This document shows, one piece after another, positions 45,308 through 55,191 of a stretch of DNA of 64,000 nt. The position numbers were made by a program, and so were the translations under genes. The DNA comes from Acidobacteriota bacterium (GTDB taxonomy: Bacteria > Acidobacteriota > Terriglobia > Terriglobales > Acidobacteriaceae). The notes under the pieces were generated by a model, which saw only the letters and a list, made by a program, of their open reading frames with translations, made no database searches and had not been told where the DNA came from. Numbering within the stretch: position 1 is the stretch's first letter; each line of letters opens with the position of its first letter. Location: assembly GCA_021805025.1 (NCBI GenBank), contig JAJZGF010000004.1:24820-88819 (forward strand), in the 5' to 3' direction.

Positions 45308-46540
45308 CTATTCCTGCTGCGGCAATGCTGCAACGACTTCGGGAGTTGCGCCGTAGGAGTTGCCGGGGAGCAGGTGGAGCACCAGGCCAAGCAGCAGGCA
45401 CGCGGCAAGGCTGACACCGGCGTCCAGGGCGAAGCTGCCTGCCAGACCGCCCGCCGCATAGCCGCGCCCATCGGCGACCATCATGTAAGTGACGGGAATG
45501 TTGGTGGCCGCAGTGAGGAAGGCGAAGGTTGTTGCGGCCAATGGATTGTCTTGCCCGATGGTCTCAAATACGATGCCGATCTGGAGGCAGTAGGCTCCGG
45601 CCTGGAAGAGGAATTCGCCGAGCAGCGCAATCGCGAAGGTCCATGGCGTATGCGGCAGCACGATCAGGCTCAGAGTGAAAAGGGCGCCCACGATTCCGTT
45701 GGCGAGATAGAGAAGGCGCAGCGGCCTGCCTTTCGCGATGACGGGAAAGAGCAGGCAGCCAAGCAGGCCGGGCAAGAAGATGCCCGCTCCACCGGCCAGA
45801 CTGACCATGCCCGGAGAGGCGTGAAAGTCGGCACCAAGGCCGCCGAGGATGTTGGTGAGTGCGAAGGAACTGCACGGTGAAGCGAAAAGCAGCAGCGCGA
45901 TGAGCACCTCACGGCGGCGCAGGAGGGCCAGGACGTCGCGATTGAATTCCCTGAAGCTCTCGCCTGCCAGTCGCCTGTCTGGGCCGGGGGCAGGCATGAA
46001 GAAAAAGATGACAGTGGGAAGCGAGACGATGACGCCGAGAAGCGCGGCCGCCAGCGCCAGGGGAAGATTGCGCACCAGCTCGCCGCCGATGATCGAGGTG
46101 ATTCCCATGCCGCAGATGAGGGCGATATTGACCCATGCGCTGAGAGTATTTTTGTGCCGTTGAGGGCAGATCGCGGAGAGCCATCCGCCGAGCGCCGAAG
46201 CTGAGAGTGCGACTGTCACGGTGGCTGCCACAAGGGCGAATTCGAGGAGGACGAGATGGTCCAGTCTGGCGATGGAGATGAAGACAAGCACTGCGGTCAG
46301 AGCGGCAAAGACAGCGGCATACCACCGGCGGCTGAAGCGCACATCGAGGATGGGGGCAAACACGACGGCCCAGAAATTGGCGGAATAGGCGAGGGCGGTG
46401 ATCGATGCGATTCTTGCCTCGGGAACATGCCGCGCGGCCAGCAACTGAGGCACGACAAAAACGACGATGCCTGTGGTGAGGCCTATGGTGGAGTCAGAAA
46501 GGCCCATGAGCCAGACCGGCGGGATACGGCGACTGGACAT
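45308..46540 (-). CDS. Major facilitator superfamily transporter
   Basis: A 410-residue inner-membrane protein with about twelve helices. It begins WLMGLSDSTIGLTTGIVVFVVPQLL and has a cytoplasmic loop with RREVLIALLLFASPC in the middle. The overall look is of the AmpG/permease-like branch; the substrate cannot be predicted. ATG 46540 has AGGAGG eight bases upstream. It converges on ppk1 (59-nt gap) and is divergent from the membrane protein gene at 46754. Confidence 0.82.
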   Translation of the reverse strand: MSSRRIPPVWLMGLSDSTIGLTTGIVVFVVPQLLAARHVPEARIASITALAYSANFWAVVFAPILDVRFSRRWYAAVFAALTAVLVFISIARLDHLVLLEFALVAATVTVALSASALGGWLSAICPQRHKNTLSAWVNIALICGMGITSIIGGELVRNLPLALAAALLGVIVSLPTVIFFFMPAPGPDRRLAGESFREFNRDVLALLRRREVLIALLLFASPCSSFALTNILGGLGADFHASPGMVSLAGGAGIFLPGLLGCLLFPVIAKGRPLRLLYLANGIVGALFTLSLIVLPHTPWTFAIALLGEFLFQAGAYCLQIGIVFETIGQDNPLAATTFAFLTAATNIPVTYMMVADGRGYAAGGLAGSFALDAGVSLAACLLLGLVLHLLPGNSYGATPEVVAALPQQE

Positions 46541-46753
46541 CGCGCGGGCCTCCTGGGATGGCCCATCATAGCTCAAATCTCTCTCTTTATCTCCAGGGAT
46601 TCTTTGCGGGGTGACACTGCAAGGGCAGCATCGCACGTGCGCCTCCAATCTCATCGGGAAGAGAGGCTGGAAGGTCTGAGGCTATGGGCTTGATGCGAAG
46701 AACAGGCGCGGCAGTTCAACTCGATGCCGCCTGCTCCCTCTACAATCAAGAGA

Positions 46754-47659
46754 ATGCCGGTGACCTTGACCCATCCCCAGGAGCAAGGCGACGCCGCTGT
46801 TGGCACATGCGCGGCGAGCCGAACCTTTGACGCACCGATGCCGTTGCGGCTTTGGCACCTGGCCAGCCTGGACGCGCCCACCGTAGCGGTGGTGTGGGCG
46901 CTTGCGATCGCGTGGGCGGGGGGTATCCGGCTGCCGGCGTGGGTTCCGGTGCTGCTGGCGCTGGGCACCTGGACGGTTTATGTGGGCGACCGCCTGCTGG
47001 ATGCGCGCGCTGGCCTGACGAACGGCGCCGTGGACCGGCTGCGCGAACGGCACTCCTTCCATTGGCGGCACCGACGACTGTTGACAACGCTGGCGGCAGC
47101 CGCGGGCATGGCGGCGGCTGGCCTGATTGTGCTGCTGATGCCGATGGCGATTCAGGAGCGCAACGCGGCCCTGGGCGCGGCTGCGCTGCTCTACTTCTCC
47201 GGCGTACATGCGCCGGGACTGCGCCGTCTGCGGCTGCTGCCGAAGGAACTGGTAGTGGGCGTGCTGTTTACCGCGGGCTGCGCGCTGCCGACATTGACGC
47301 GGATGCGGCTGGCGGGGATTCCTGATGGGACCCTCGGGTGGGTAATGGCGCTCGCGATGCTGTTTGCCGCGCTGGCGTGGCTGAACTGCTGCGCGATTGA
47401 ATGGTGGGAGTCAGAGAGGATGGAGGGCTCGTCGCATCTGTGTGCAGCCAGCACGGCGCTAGGGTGTGCGGGAGTTGCAATGGCGTTCCTGCTGGCGGGC
47501 ATGGCAGAGCCTCGGCTGGCGGAGCTGGCGGCCTGTGCGGCGGGGAGCGCCGGGATGCTGGGATGGCTGGACAGGCGTCGCGCGCGGCTTTCTCCGCTTG
47601 CCCTGCGCGCGGCTGCGGATCTGGTGCTGCTGACGCCGATTGTGTGCCTGATGCGATGA
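46754..47659 (+). CDS. Polytopic membrane protein, UbiA-prenyltransferase-like
   Basis: A 301-residue protein with about seven to nine membrane helices. TWTVYVGDRLLDARAG near residue 75 looks like the first Asp-rich motif of UbiA prenyltransferases, followed by LRERHSFHWRHRR. The second Asp-rich motif is not clear, so catalysis is uncertain. TACAAT (46741-46746) lies seven bases before the ATG, so the mRNA may be leaderless. The stop overlaps the methyltransferase start (ATGA), indicating coupled translation and perhaps a shared pathway. Confidence 0.5.
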   Translation: MPVTLTHPQEQGDAAVGTCAASRTFDAPMPLRLWHLASLDAPTVAVVWALAIAWAGGIRLPAWVPVLLALGTWTVYVGDRLLDARAGLTNGAVDRLRERHSFHWRHRRLLTTLAAAAGMAAAGLIVLLMPMAIQERNAALGAAALLYFSGVHAPGLRRLRLLPKELVVGVLFTAGCALPTLTRMRLAGIPDGTLGWVMALAMLFAALAWLNCCAIEWWESERMEGSSHLCAASTALGCAGVAMAFLLAGMAEPRLAELAACAAGSAGMLGWLDRRRARLSPLALRAAADLVLLTPIVCLMR

Positions 47660-48303
47660 GACGTCCTCCGAACTTCAATGGGCTTGCCCGAATTTATCGC
47701 GTGCTGGAGATGGCGACGTTTGGCCCGTGGCTGTGGCGATGCCGATGCGCGTTTATTGACGAACTGAAATCGCGGCGGAGCGCTGCGGTGCTGGGCGACG
47801 GCGATGGCCGCTTCACAACGCGACTGCTGAAAGAGAACCCGCTGGTGCTGGTGGATGCGGTGGACGCGAGCGTGGAGATGCTGCGCGCGCTGGTGCAGAA
47901 TGCGGGTCATCGCTCGGGCCGTGTCCGCATCCACCTTGCCGATGCACGGCAGTGGGAGCCGCACAGCCCCGCCTACGACCTGATTGTGACGCATTTTTTC
48001 CTCGACTGCCTGACGACAGCAGAGGTGACCGCGCTGGCGCGTCGCCTGCGCGAAAATGTGACGCCGAAAGCCGTCTGGGCGGTCTCGGAATTTGCGATTC
48101 CCGAGGGCTGGTTCGGGGGGCTGGTGGCGCGGCCGGTGGTGCAGGCGCTCTATCTTGCATTTCTGGTGCTGACGGGGCTGCGGGTGCAGCGACTGCCGGA
48201 CTATCGCTCTGCCCTGGAAGCAGCCGGTTTTGAGCTGGCGCGGAAGCAAGAAGCCCTTGGGGGTCTGCTGGTGAGCGAACTGTGGACTCCCCGCGCGCGC
48301 TAA
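47656..48303 (+). CDS. Class I SAM-dependent methyltransferase
   Basis: A 215-residue protein. The SAM-binding glycine loop is unusual (AAVLGDGDGRF, near residue 35), followed by DAVDASVEMLRAL as the acidic loop and DLIVTHFFLDCLT, where the catalytic motif would be. A hydrophobic segment near residue 160 suggests membrane association. It could methylate a lipid or quinone precursor, given its coupling to the UbiA-like gene, but this is inference. The start overlaps the upstream stop by four bases. Confidence 0.75.
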   Translation: MRRPPNFNGLARIYRVLEMATFGPWLWRCRCAFIDELKSRRSAAVLGDGDGRFTTRLLKENPLVLVDAVDASVEMLRALVQNAGHRSGRVRIHLADARQWEPHSPAYDLIVTHFFLDCLTTAEVTALARRLRENVTPKAVWAVSEFAIPEGWFGGLVARPVVQALYLAFLVLTGLRVQRLPDYRSALEAAGFELARKQEALGGLLVSELWTPRAR

Positions 48304-48329
48304 GCCGAGGGCGCTAAGCCGAGGGCGCT
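48302..48329. repeat. 14-bp tandem duplication at the methyltransferase end
   Basis: AAGCCGAGGGCGCT occurs twice in a row, spanning the last base of the stop codon and the following gap. It is probably a simple slippage event. Confidence 0.7.
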
Positions 48330-48427
48330 ACGTGAAGGGGAGACAGAGCGGCAAATTGTTACAATCGTGTTAAAATTGCTTCTTGAACGAGCATGTTCAG
48401 ACTCCGCTCAGACGAAAGACCACTCCC

Positions 48428-48955
48428 ATGAATCTCTACTTGATGCGCCACGCCAATGCCGGATTGCGGCGCGATAGCCCTGCACTGGACGCCAAGCGCT
48501 CTCTGATTAAAGAGGGCAAGGACCAGTGCATGCTGATGGCGCGGATGTTGAGCGCGCTGAAGGTGCAGGTGGATGTGATTGTCTCCAGCCCGCTGAAGCG
48601 ATCGTTGCAGACGGCGCAGTTTGTGGGAACGGAGCTGGGTTACGAGGCGAAGGTGGAAGTGAGCCCGGCGCTGGCTCCCAATGCGGACTTTGCGGCGTTT
48701 CAGCAACTCATCGAGAAGTACGCCGACCACGAAGACGTGCTGATGGTGGGACACAATCCGAACCTTTTCCAGTTCCTCGGGCGCGTCATTACGGGCAATG
48801 GGGGAGCGGGCGTCCGTATGCGCAAAGGATCGATCGCCCGGATCGCGATGGATAAGCACCCGCCGCTGCTGCAGTGGTTGATTGATCCGCGCATGGCGCG
48901 AAACATTTACGCGAGCGTGGCAAAGAGCTCGCGCCCGAAGACCTCACGGAAGTAG
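48428..48955 (+). CDS. sixA: Phosphohistidine phosphatase SixA-like
   Basis: A 175-residue histidine phosphatase. The catalytic His8 is in LYLMRHANAG, the second-position Arg/His are in SSPLKRSLQTAQ and LMVGHNPNL, as in SixA. It removes phosphate from phosphohistidine, in E. coli from PtsN/ArcB-type proteins. ATG 48428 is preferred because the fold starts at once. The last 49 bases overlap the 3' end of the opposing ppx gene. Between ppk1 and ppx, it may act in phosphate or polyphosphate control. Confidence 0.88.
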   Translation: MNLYLMRHANAGLRRDSPALDAKRSLIKEGKDQCMLMARMLSALKVQVDVIVSSPLKRSLQTAQFVGTELGYEAKVEVSPALAPNADFAAFQQLIEKYADHEDVLMVGHNPNLFQFLGRVITGNGGAGVRMRKGSIARIAMDKHPPLLQWLIDPRMARNIYASVAKSSRPKTSRK

Positions 48956-50466
48956 TCCGCTTCTTTTCGCAAAGACCACAGCTCCAGTTCCGCGCCGGTG
49001 CGTCCGGGCTTGATCTCAAGATAGATGCGCTTGGGATAGACCTTGGCTGCGACGCGAAGGACGTCGCTGGCGCGATCCTGATTGAGCGCGACGGCCAGAC
49101 GAAGCAGCAGGACGGCGCGATGAACGTGTTTGTGCTGGTCGGTGGGGATGTTGCGGAGGGCGCGATCGTCGGGCTGCGGGCGGCTCTTGCCGAGGTAACG
49201 GGCGAGAGCAGAGACAACGGTGCGCTGGACGGGCGTGTACCCGTAAATCTCAGAGCTGGAGATGATGTATTGCGTATGGCGATGGTGTCCCTGGTGATTG
49301 ATGAACTTGCCGGTGTCGCGAAGAATGGCGGCAGCGGCGAGCCAGGTTTCATACTCGGGCGGCAACTGGTGCAGGGATTTTAATTCGCGGAAGAGCTGGA
49401 TGACATGGCCGCGGACGGGCTCGGACTGGCGCGGGTCAACGCCGTAACGTCGAGCCGTGGCGAGGACACTTTCCCAGCGCTCGTGCTCGAACTCGCGATG
49501 ACCGGCGGCGCGCGCATCCTGCTCGGCGAGCATCTGGGCGAGGATGCCGTCGCGCAAGCCAAGGGGCGAGTAGCGAAAGCCGGGCAGGTTGAACGATTCA
49601 AGCAGTTCAGCAAAGACCTGTGCGCCTGCGACGATGATTTCCGCGCGGCGCGGGCCGATGCCGGGAACGGCTTCGCGTTCCGGCAGCGTCATGCGAGCGA
49701 CTTTTCCGGCCAGCTTGCGGACGTCGGCGCTCCTGGCGAGGCTTGCGGCCGAGGGGCGTTTGCGCGCCGCGGAGCGGGTTAGCTTTTTGGCGGATTTGCC
49801 CAGGACGGCGCAGGCCTCAGCAAGCGCGGCCGCCGTGCCGGAAGTGGCGATGACCTGAGAGATGGCGTGAGGCTGGATTTTGCGATGGGCGCGGCGCAGT
49901 TCACGAGAGACGAGGCGGCGCATCTGCGCGAGGCCGTCGGCAGAGGCGGGATCCGTGGGGAGGAACTGCTCTGTGAGGCGCACGGCACCGAGGGGAAGAC
50001 TGACCGTTTCGCGAATACGCTTGTGCTCAGAGAACGTGATTTCGCAACTGCCTCCGCCGAGATCGACGAGGAGGACGCGGCCGCCGAGCGACGGCTCGCC
50101 GGCCATGAGGCCGTGATGGATGAGCCTGCCCTCTTCAAGGCCGGAGATGATTTCCATCGCCCAGCCGGTTTCAGCCTTCACCCACGCCTGGAATGCAGCG
50201 GCGTTGCGGGCGTCGCGCATGGCGGCGGTGGCGACGACGCGCATGCGGTCCACACCGTGCGATTGAATCGCCCGCTGGAAGCGCTTGAGCGCGCGCAGCG
50301 TGGCCGCCATCGCATCCGGCGAGACGAGGCCGGAATCAAAGACGCTGGCGCCAAGCCGTGTGACCTCGCGGTCTTCGTGGAGCGTCTTGAGATGATGCGC
50401 GACAACCTTCGCGATTTTCAGCCGGCAGGAGTTGGAACCGATATCGATGGCGGCAAATGTTGGCAT
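48907..50466 (-). CDS. ppx: Ppx/GppA exopolyphosphatase with C-terminal HD-like domain
   Basis: A 519-residue enzyme that hydrolyses polyphosphate or pppGpp. The actin-like ATPase-fold motifs are clear: AAIDIGSNSCRL (residues 5-16), VATAAMRDARN and LLVDLGGGSCEI. The C-terminal half has an HD-superfamily-like helical domain (AAAILRDTGKFINHQGHHRHTQYI). ATG 50466 gives the normal start. Convergent overlap of 49 nt with sixA. Together with ppk1 it can cycle polyphosphate. Confidence 0.93.
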   Translation of the reverse strand: MPTFAAIDIGSNSCRLKIAKVVAHHLKTLHEDREVTRLGASVFDSGLVSPDAMAATLRALKRFQRAIQSHGVDRMRVVATAAMRDARNAAAFQAWVKAETGWAMEIISGLEEGRLIHHGLMAGEPSLGGRVLLVDLGGGSCEITFSEHKRIRETVSLPLGAVRLTEQFLPTDPASADGLAQMRRLVSRELRRAHRKIQPHAISQVIATSGTAAALAEACAVLGKSAKKLTRSAARKRPSAASLARSADVRKLAGKVARMTLPEREAVPGIGPRRAEIIVAGAQVFAELLESFNLPGFRYSPLGLRDGILAQMLAEQDARAAGHREFEHERWESVLATARRYGVDPRQSEPVRGHVIQLFRELKSLHQLPPEYETWLAAAAILRDTGKFINHQGHHRHTQYIISSSEIYGYTPVQRTVVSALARYLGKSRPQPDDRALRNIPTDQHKHVHRAVLLLRLAVALNQDRASDVLRVAAKVYPKRIYLEIKPGRTGAELELWSLRKEADYFREVFGRELFATLA

Positions 50467-50829
50467 GAGGTTGCAGCGCGCTCTCCGACCCGACGGAATG
50501 TGGTGCTGGGCTCAAGATACACGACGCGACGGAGTCGTGTGGCGCAATGCGCGAACCCACGAGTCGCAACCCGACGGTGGCCCAACCCTGGGGGCAAGGG
50601 CTCCCTAAGGCGACGGAACAATGGAGCAGCGAGGAGCTTTTGAGCGGTATTGCGGCGGAGGGCTGCCGGTCGAGTCATTCCGGGGGCGGCACGTTGCGGG
50701 GAACGGCCGCAGGCAATTCGCACTCTGCGGGAAGACGGGGGCAGACAAGCGAACCGGCGGTTGAGGGCCGGAAGCATCCCGTCCGATCTAAGAAAGCGGA
50801 TCAGTTGCGCGTGCGGGCAGCCCGATACA
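50467..50829. other. 363-bp intergenic gap upstream of ppx
   Basis: I see no supported gene. A plus-strand frame at 50547-50894 lacks a ribosome site, is Arg/Ser/Gly-rich without any hydrophobic core, and overlaps the sugar transferase end, so it is treated as chance. The gap holds the ppx upstream region. Confidence 0.4.
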
Positions 50830-51825
50830 TCAATCCGCCTGGGCGAAAGATTCGTCGCGCGACAGGACCGCGAGGCGAGCTGAATCGATTCTAGGCGGAT
50901 GACTCTTGCGCGCCGTCCCTTTGATCAAGTCTTGCTCGATGTCGAGCAGATGACTCATGACTGAACTGTCCCAACGGCGCGACGCGCTATCGATGATGAG
51001 CTTGAGGTCAGAGAAAAGCGTGGCGCGGGACATATACTCCGCGTCTAGCCTGATCTTTGCAGGCAGGACAACGGAGTGGTAGTAGGCATCGAGGTCATGT
51101 ATCGGCAGGTGGGCGAGAAACTGCTCTTCCTGTGCGAAGGCAATGGTGGCAGCACCGGTGATACCGGGCCGGCAATCGAGGGGCACGGTCTGGTGAGCGG
51201 GCAGCTTGGGCCTGGGTCCGACAAGGCTCATATCGCCGAGCAGGACGTTGAGCAACTGAGGCAACTCATCGAGCTTAAAGCGGCGCAGGAACGGGCCGAC
51301 CGGCGTAAAGGCTTGGTTCTCGACTGTGGTGACTTCACTGCGGCCGCCATGGGGCGAGTGGGACATTGTTCGGAACTTGAAGATGGTGAAGCACTGCCCG
51401 TAGCGGCCGATGCGCTTCTGCAGGAAAAGGACCGGGCCGGGCGAGGTAAACCGGATTGCCAACGCAACGACAAGGAAGACTGGCAAAACCAGGGGCAGCG
51501 CAATGAGCACGCTCGCGCAATCGAACAGGCGCTTTGCCGCGGAGGCCGTCCACGGGCTGAGCGGTTCAGCGAACACCGCGGGGACGGGATGAATCTGTGA
51601 CAGAGCCCGCGGCCGCCCATAGCTCGAAGGCGATGACTCAAAATTGCCAGAGACGATAGCAGATATAGTTGACGCTGCAACTTCACAGGTCTCTGAGAGA
51701 CCGGACCTTGCGCTCAATGGATCCTCCAAGAACAACCGATATTTGCCGTGTGGAAAGTCTGCTGGGGGCCTGGTCCGCGCATCACACTGCAAGTTAAATC
51801 GTCGCGCCTGACGGGTTAAGTACAT
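50830..51825 (-). CDS. Undecaprenyl-phosphate sugar phosphotransferase (bacterial sugar transferase)
   Basis: A 331-residue membrane-bound enzyme that starts exopolysaccharide synthesis by moving a sugar-1-phosphate to undecaprenyl phosphate. The core is KRLFDCASVLIALPLVLPVFLVVALAIRF (membrane hairpin), then SPGPVLFLQKRIGRYGQCFTIFKFRTM, FLRRFKLDELPQLLNVLLGDMSLVGPRP and RPGITG. It has only the short one-span N-terminus, not the WcaJ multi-span domain; about 85 extra N-terminal residues look disordered. The true start may be later than ATG 51825. The exporter gene at 52477 is divergent and likely related. Confidence 0.88.
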   Translation of the reverse strand: MYLTRQARRFNLQCDARTRPPADFPHGKYRLFLEDPLSARSGLSETCEVAASTISAIVSGNFESSPSSYGRPRALSQIHPVPAVFAEPLSPWTASAAKRLFDCASVLIALPLVLPVFLVVALAIRFTSPGPVLFLQKRIGRYGQCFTIFKFRTMSHSPHGGRSEVTTVENQAFTPVGPFLRRFKLDELPQLLNVLLGDMSLVGPRPKLPAHQTVPLDCRPGITGAATIAFAQEEQFLAHLPIHDLDAYYHSVVLPAKIRLDAEYMSRATLFSDLKLIIDSASRRWDSSVMSHLLDIEQDLIKGTARKSHPPRIDSARLAVLSRDESFAQAD

Positions 51826-52476
51826 TGGTCAGGAGTCAGTTCGAGTACTCTATTCTGCCTATCAAGTGGATATGCAGTGTAGTAGAACTCGCGCCCCTTT
51901 TGAAAAGTTCTCGACTCCATTGTAGCCCAATTCCTTCTGCGGAAATTGTTGCAATTTCAAGAAACGTATTCCTTTCGTCACGCCTACCCTTTCGCCGCAA
52001 TCCCACCTATTAACCAAAGAATCAACAGCCATGATTACTTAGGTGTGGGCGTCTCGCTGTCGCGTGCAGCTTTTTCTATCGGACCTGCGCCGTCAAAACT
52101 TGAGATTTGACTTACAAACTATTGAAACGATCCAAAGCTGTAAATTCATAATGCGAGATCAACTGATTTTCAAGGCGAGATTCAAAACAGGAAGCTATTG
52201 AGACTGGGAATATCGGCCACGGTCTTGGCGCAGCGCCGGAAGCGGTGCGATTGGATCAACCTCAAAGGGGGGCTGGAGAGATTCGCGCTGGGGAGGACGC
52301 GGAGGGCACCGGCCCGCCATGGGCGTTGATTCTGAGGCGCTTTTCCCAGTGTTACGCCATGATTTGATTGACGGGAGCGAAGCTGAGCTCATGCTAGACT
52401 CGTGGATATGATTTCTTCAGGTTTCCGCAGGGGGACTCGTCTCTATCCTGCTGGGATAGCAGACGATTCACCGTCA
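51826..52476. other. Long AT-richer divergent regulatory gap of the exopolysaccharide genes
   Basis: About 650 bp without a supported gene between the sugar transferase and the SLBB export gene. TTGAAA (52122-52127), 19 bp, CATAAT (52147-52152) is a candidate plus-strand promoter. Base composition is visibly lower in GC than in the flanking genes. Confidence 0.4.
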
Positions 52477-55191
52477 ATGATGCGGAGGAAGGTTCTTTCC
52501 TATCGCCTCTTGTTTGTGCTTTTCGCTGGCGTGCTGGTCCTGTTCGGTCAAGCGCCATTTGCGAGGAGCCAGACAACAGTCCCGGAAACCGGATCAACTT
52601 CCTGCGCGGACCCTACGATGGCGGATTCGCCACAGTGCCTGGACCAGGGAACGGCCCAGAATCCGATGGGGATTTCGCAGGGACAGATGCAGATGCCTGC
52701 AGGGAGCGTTGTTTCCAGTCCAAATCTGAACTATTCCGACACAGAGGCCCTGACGCGCCAGCGCACGGGGCAGCCCGCTGGACAGAGGACGGGACAGAAT
52801 ACGGTTTTGCCGCCGGAACCGCTTACGGAGTTTCAGCGGTTTGTGGCCTCCACAACCGGGCAGGTGCTTCCGATTTACGGCGCGAGTCTCTTTCGCACTG
52901 CGCCTTCGACCTTTGCCCCGCTGGACATGACGCCCGTACCTTCCGATTACGTGCTTGGTCCGGACGACGAGTTGCGCATACGCGTGTGGGGGCAGGTGAA
53001 CTTCCAGTCGAACGTGCGCGTGGACCGATCGGGTGAGATTTATTTGCCGCAGGTGGGTCCGGTTCACGTGGCCGGCCTGAAGGACTCGGAGTTGGATGGT
53101 CACCTCCGCAGCGCAATCGGACGAGTGTACCGCAATTTCGATTTGACGGCCGATGTGGGCCAGATCCGTGCGATCCAGGTGTATGTGTCGGGACAGGCGC
53201 AGAAACCGGGGATGTACACGATCAGCTCACTGAGCACGCTGCTGGATGCGATTTTTGCAAGCGGGGGCCCGACGGTGCAGGGATCGCTGCGCAACATCGA
53301 GGTACGGCGCAACGGCGCCTCGGTGACGGACTTTGATCTCTATCAACTGCTGGTCCACGGCGACAAATCAAAAGACGTAAAGCTGCAATCCGGCGATGTG
53401 ATTTTCATTCCTCCGGTTGCGGCGCAGGTGGCGCTCACCGGAAGCGTCCGTCATGCGGGGATTTACGAGTTGAAGACAAACGAGACGCTTGACGAGTTGC
53501 TGCAGGATGCAGGAGGGGCATCGGCCACGGCTGCGGAGGGGCGCATTTCGCTTGAACGGATTGACGCGCACAAGTCGCGTGAGGCAATGGAAGTAGCGTA
53601 TGACCAGACAGGCCTTGCGACGCAGCTTGCCGATGGGGATATTGTGCGGGTGTATTCGATTGTTCCGCAGTATCAGAAGACCGTGATTGTGCGCGGAAAC
53701 CTTGCAAATCCGGGACGGTTTGCGTGGCATGAAGGAATGCACGTGAGCGAGCTGATCCCGGACAAGGAATCGCTGGTGACGCGGGACTACTGGTGGAAAC
53801 GCGCCCAGCTTGGATTGCCGGAGCCGGAGTTTCAGCCTCTGTTGGAGAATGACAATCTGTACCAGCCGAGCGGAGCGGGCGCTGTAACGGTGAATCGCAA
53901 TGGCCTGATGCGGCTGGGCGTATTGAATCAGCCCTACGGGGCAGTGGGCCAGCCGGCCAGCAGCTTGAACTCCACGCAATTGCCGGCGACGCAGGCGGGA
54001 GCGCAGACACCGCAGGCGAGTCTGGCGCAGGAATCGCCTTCCGCCTTTCTTGGACAGGACGGGCTGCCGCAGGACTCCAGTATGGTGCAGGGGCAGACAG
54101 GTTATCCGCAGGACCAGCAGCTCGGGGCGGATCAACGCGCGGCGAGTTCCTCGCTGGCCGCGGAAGAGGTAAATGGATCGACGCCGCCGCAGTGGAGGCA
54201 GCACCGGAATCGCGTGGAGAAGCTGGCGCCGGAGATTGACTGGAACTACGCTGTGATTGAGCGACAGGATCCGGAGACGTTGAAGGCAAAACTGATTTCG
54301 TTTGATCTGGGAAAGCTCGTGCAGCAGCATGACGCAACACAGGACCTGGAGCTGCAGCCTGGAGACGTGGTGACGATTTTCTCTGAGGCTGATATTCGCG
54401 TGCCGCTGGGGCAGCAGACCAAGTTCGTGCATCTGGAGGGCGAGTTTGTCCATGCCGGCGTGTACAGCGTAAAGCCGGGCGAAACGCTGCGCGATCTTGT
54501 GGCGCGCGCGGGCGGCATCACACCCAATGCGTATCTGTATGGATCGGAGTTCACGCGTGAGTCAACGCGCGCGGTGCAGCAGGCCAGGCTGGACGAATAT
54601 GTGCAAAGCCTGGACGTGCGCATCCAGCACAGCAATCTTGCGCTGGCGGCGTCCTCTGCAGTGTCGCAGGATACGACGACCGGGTTGCAGGCACAGGCCA
54701 GCGAACGCGAACTACTGGGAAGACTGCGGCAGATACGCGCAACGGGCCGCATCGTTCTGGAGTTCAAACCGAATAGCAGTGGGGGCGCCAGTGTCCCCGC
54801 ACTAGCGCTGGAGGATGGTGATCGCTTTATTATTCCGTCTGTCCCCGCAAGCGTAAACGTGGTGGGCGCTGTGTATGACCAGAACTCATTTTTATACGCG
54901 CGTCAGAAGCGGGTGGGCACGTATCTGCTGCTGGCAGGCGGACCAACGGCCGACGCGGACAGGAAGCGCACGTTTGTGATTCGCGCAGACGGTGAAGTGA
55001 TCAGTTACAAGGCAACCAAGGGATTGTGGGGGAATGATTTTGAAAACCTCCGCATGAATCCGGGGGACACGATCGTGGTGCCGGAGAAGACCTTCAAGCC
55101 CTCTCCGCTGCGCGGAGCGCTCGATTACACTCAGCTGTTCTCGCAGGTCGCCCTTGGCGCTGCGTCTCTGACCTATCTGCCGGTGCCATAA
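52477..55191 (+). CDS. Polysaccharide export protein with SLBB repeats (Wza-like)
   Basis: A 904-residue periplasmic/outer-membrane exporter. A signal peptide (MMRRKVLSYRLLFVLFAGVL...FARSQ) and a Gln/Pro-rich linker lead into a poly-export domain (PSDYVLGPDDELRIRVWG) and several SLBB units (VYVSGQAQKPGMYTISSLSTLLDAI, VALTGSVRHAGIYELKTNETLDELL, VIVRGNLANPGRFAWHEG, VHLEGEFVHAGVYSVKPGETLRDLV). It is much longer than E. coli Wza (~380 aa), as usual in acidobacteria. GTG 52402 and ATG 52408 are alternative starts; the chosen ATG matches the signal peptide. The ligand polymer is unknown. Confidence 0.88.
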   Translation: MMRRKVLSYRLLFVLFAGVLVLFGQAPFARSQTTVPETGSTSCADPTMADSPQCLDQGTAQNPMGISQGQMQMPAGSVVSSPNLNYSDTEALTRQRTGQPAGQRTGQNTVLPPEPLTEFQRFVASTTGQVLPIYGASLFRTAPSTFAPLDMTPVPSDYVLGPDDELRIRVWGQVNFQSNVRVDRSGEIYLPQVGPVHVAGLKDSELDGHLRSAIGRVYRNFDLTADVGQIRAIQVYVSGQAQKPGMYTISSLSTLLDAIFASGGPTVQGSLRNIEVRRNGASVTDFDLYQLLVHGDKSKDVKLQSGDVIFIPPVAAQVALTGSVRHAGIYELKTNETLDELLQDAGGASATAAEGRISLERIDAHKSREAMEVAYDQTGLATQLADGDIVRVYSIVPQYQKTVIVRGNLANPGRFAWHEGMHVSELIPDKESLVTRDYWWKRAQLGLPEPEFQPLLENDNLYQPSGAGAVTVNRNGLMRLGVLNQPYGAVGQPASSLNSTQLPATQAGAQTPQASLAQESPSAFLGQDGLPQDSSMVQGQTGYPQDQQLGADQRAASSSLAAEEVNGSTPPQWRQHRNRVEKLAPEIDWNYAVIERQDPETLKAKLISFDLGKLVQQHDATQDLELQPGDVVTIFSEADIRVPLGQQTKFVHLEGEFVHAGVYSVKPGETLRDLVARAGGITPNAYLYGSEFTRESTRAVQQARLDEYVQSLDVRIQHSNLALAASSAVSQDTTTGLQAQASERELLGRLRQIRATGRIVLEFKPNSSGGASVPALALEDGDRFIIPSVPASVNVVGAVYDQNSFLYARQKRVGTYLLLAGGPTADADRKRTFVIRADGEVISYKATKGLWGNDFENLRMNPGDTIVVPEKTFKPSPLRGALDYTQLFSQVALGAASLTYLPVP

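Noticed and set aside
50547..50894. 115-residue plus-strand frame before the sugar transferase
   Set aside because: Basic, Ser/Gly-rich chain without hydrophobic core, no ribosome site, and it overlaps the end of a real gene.
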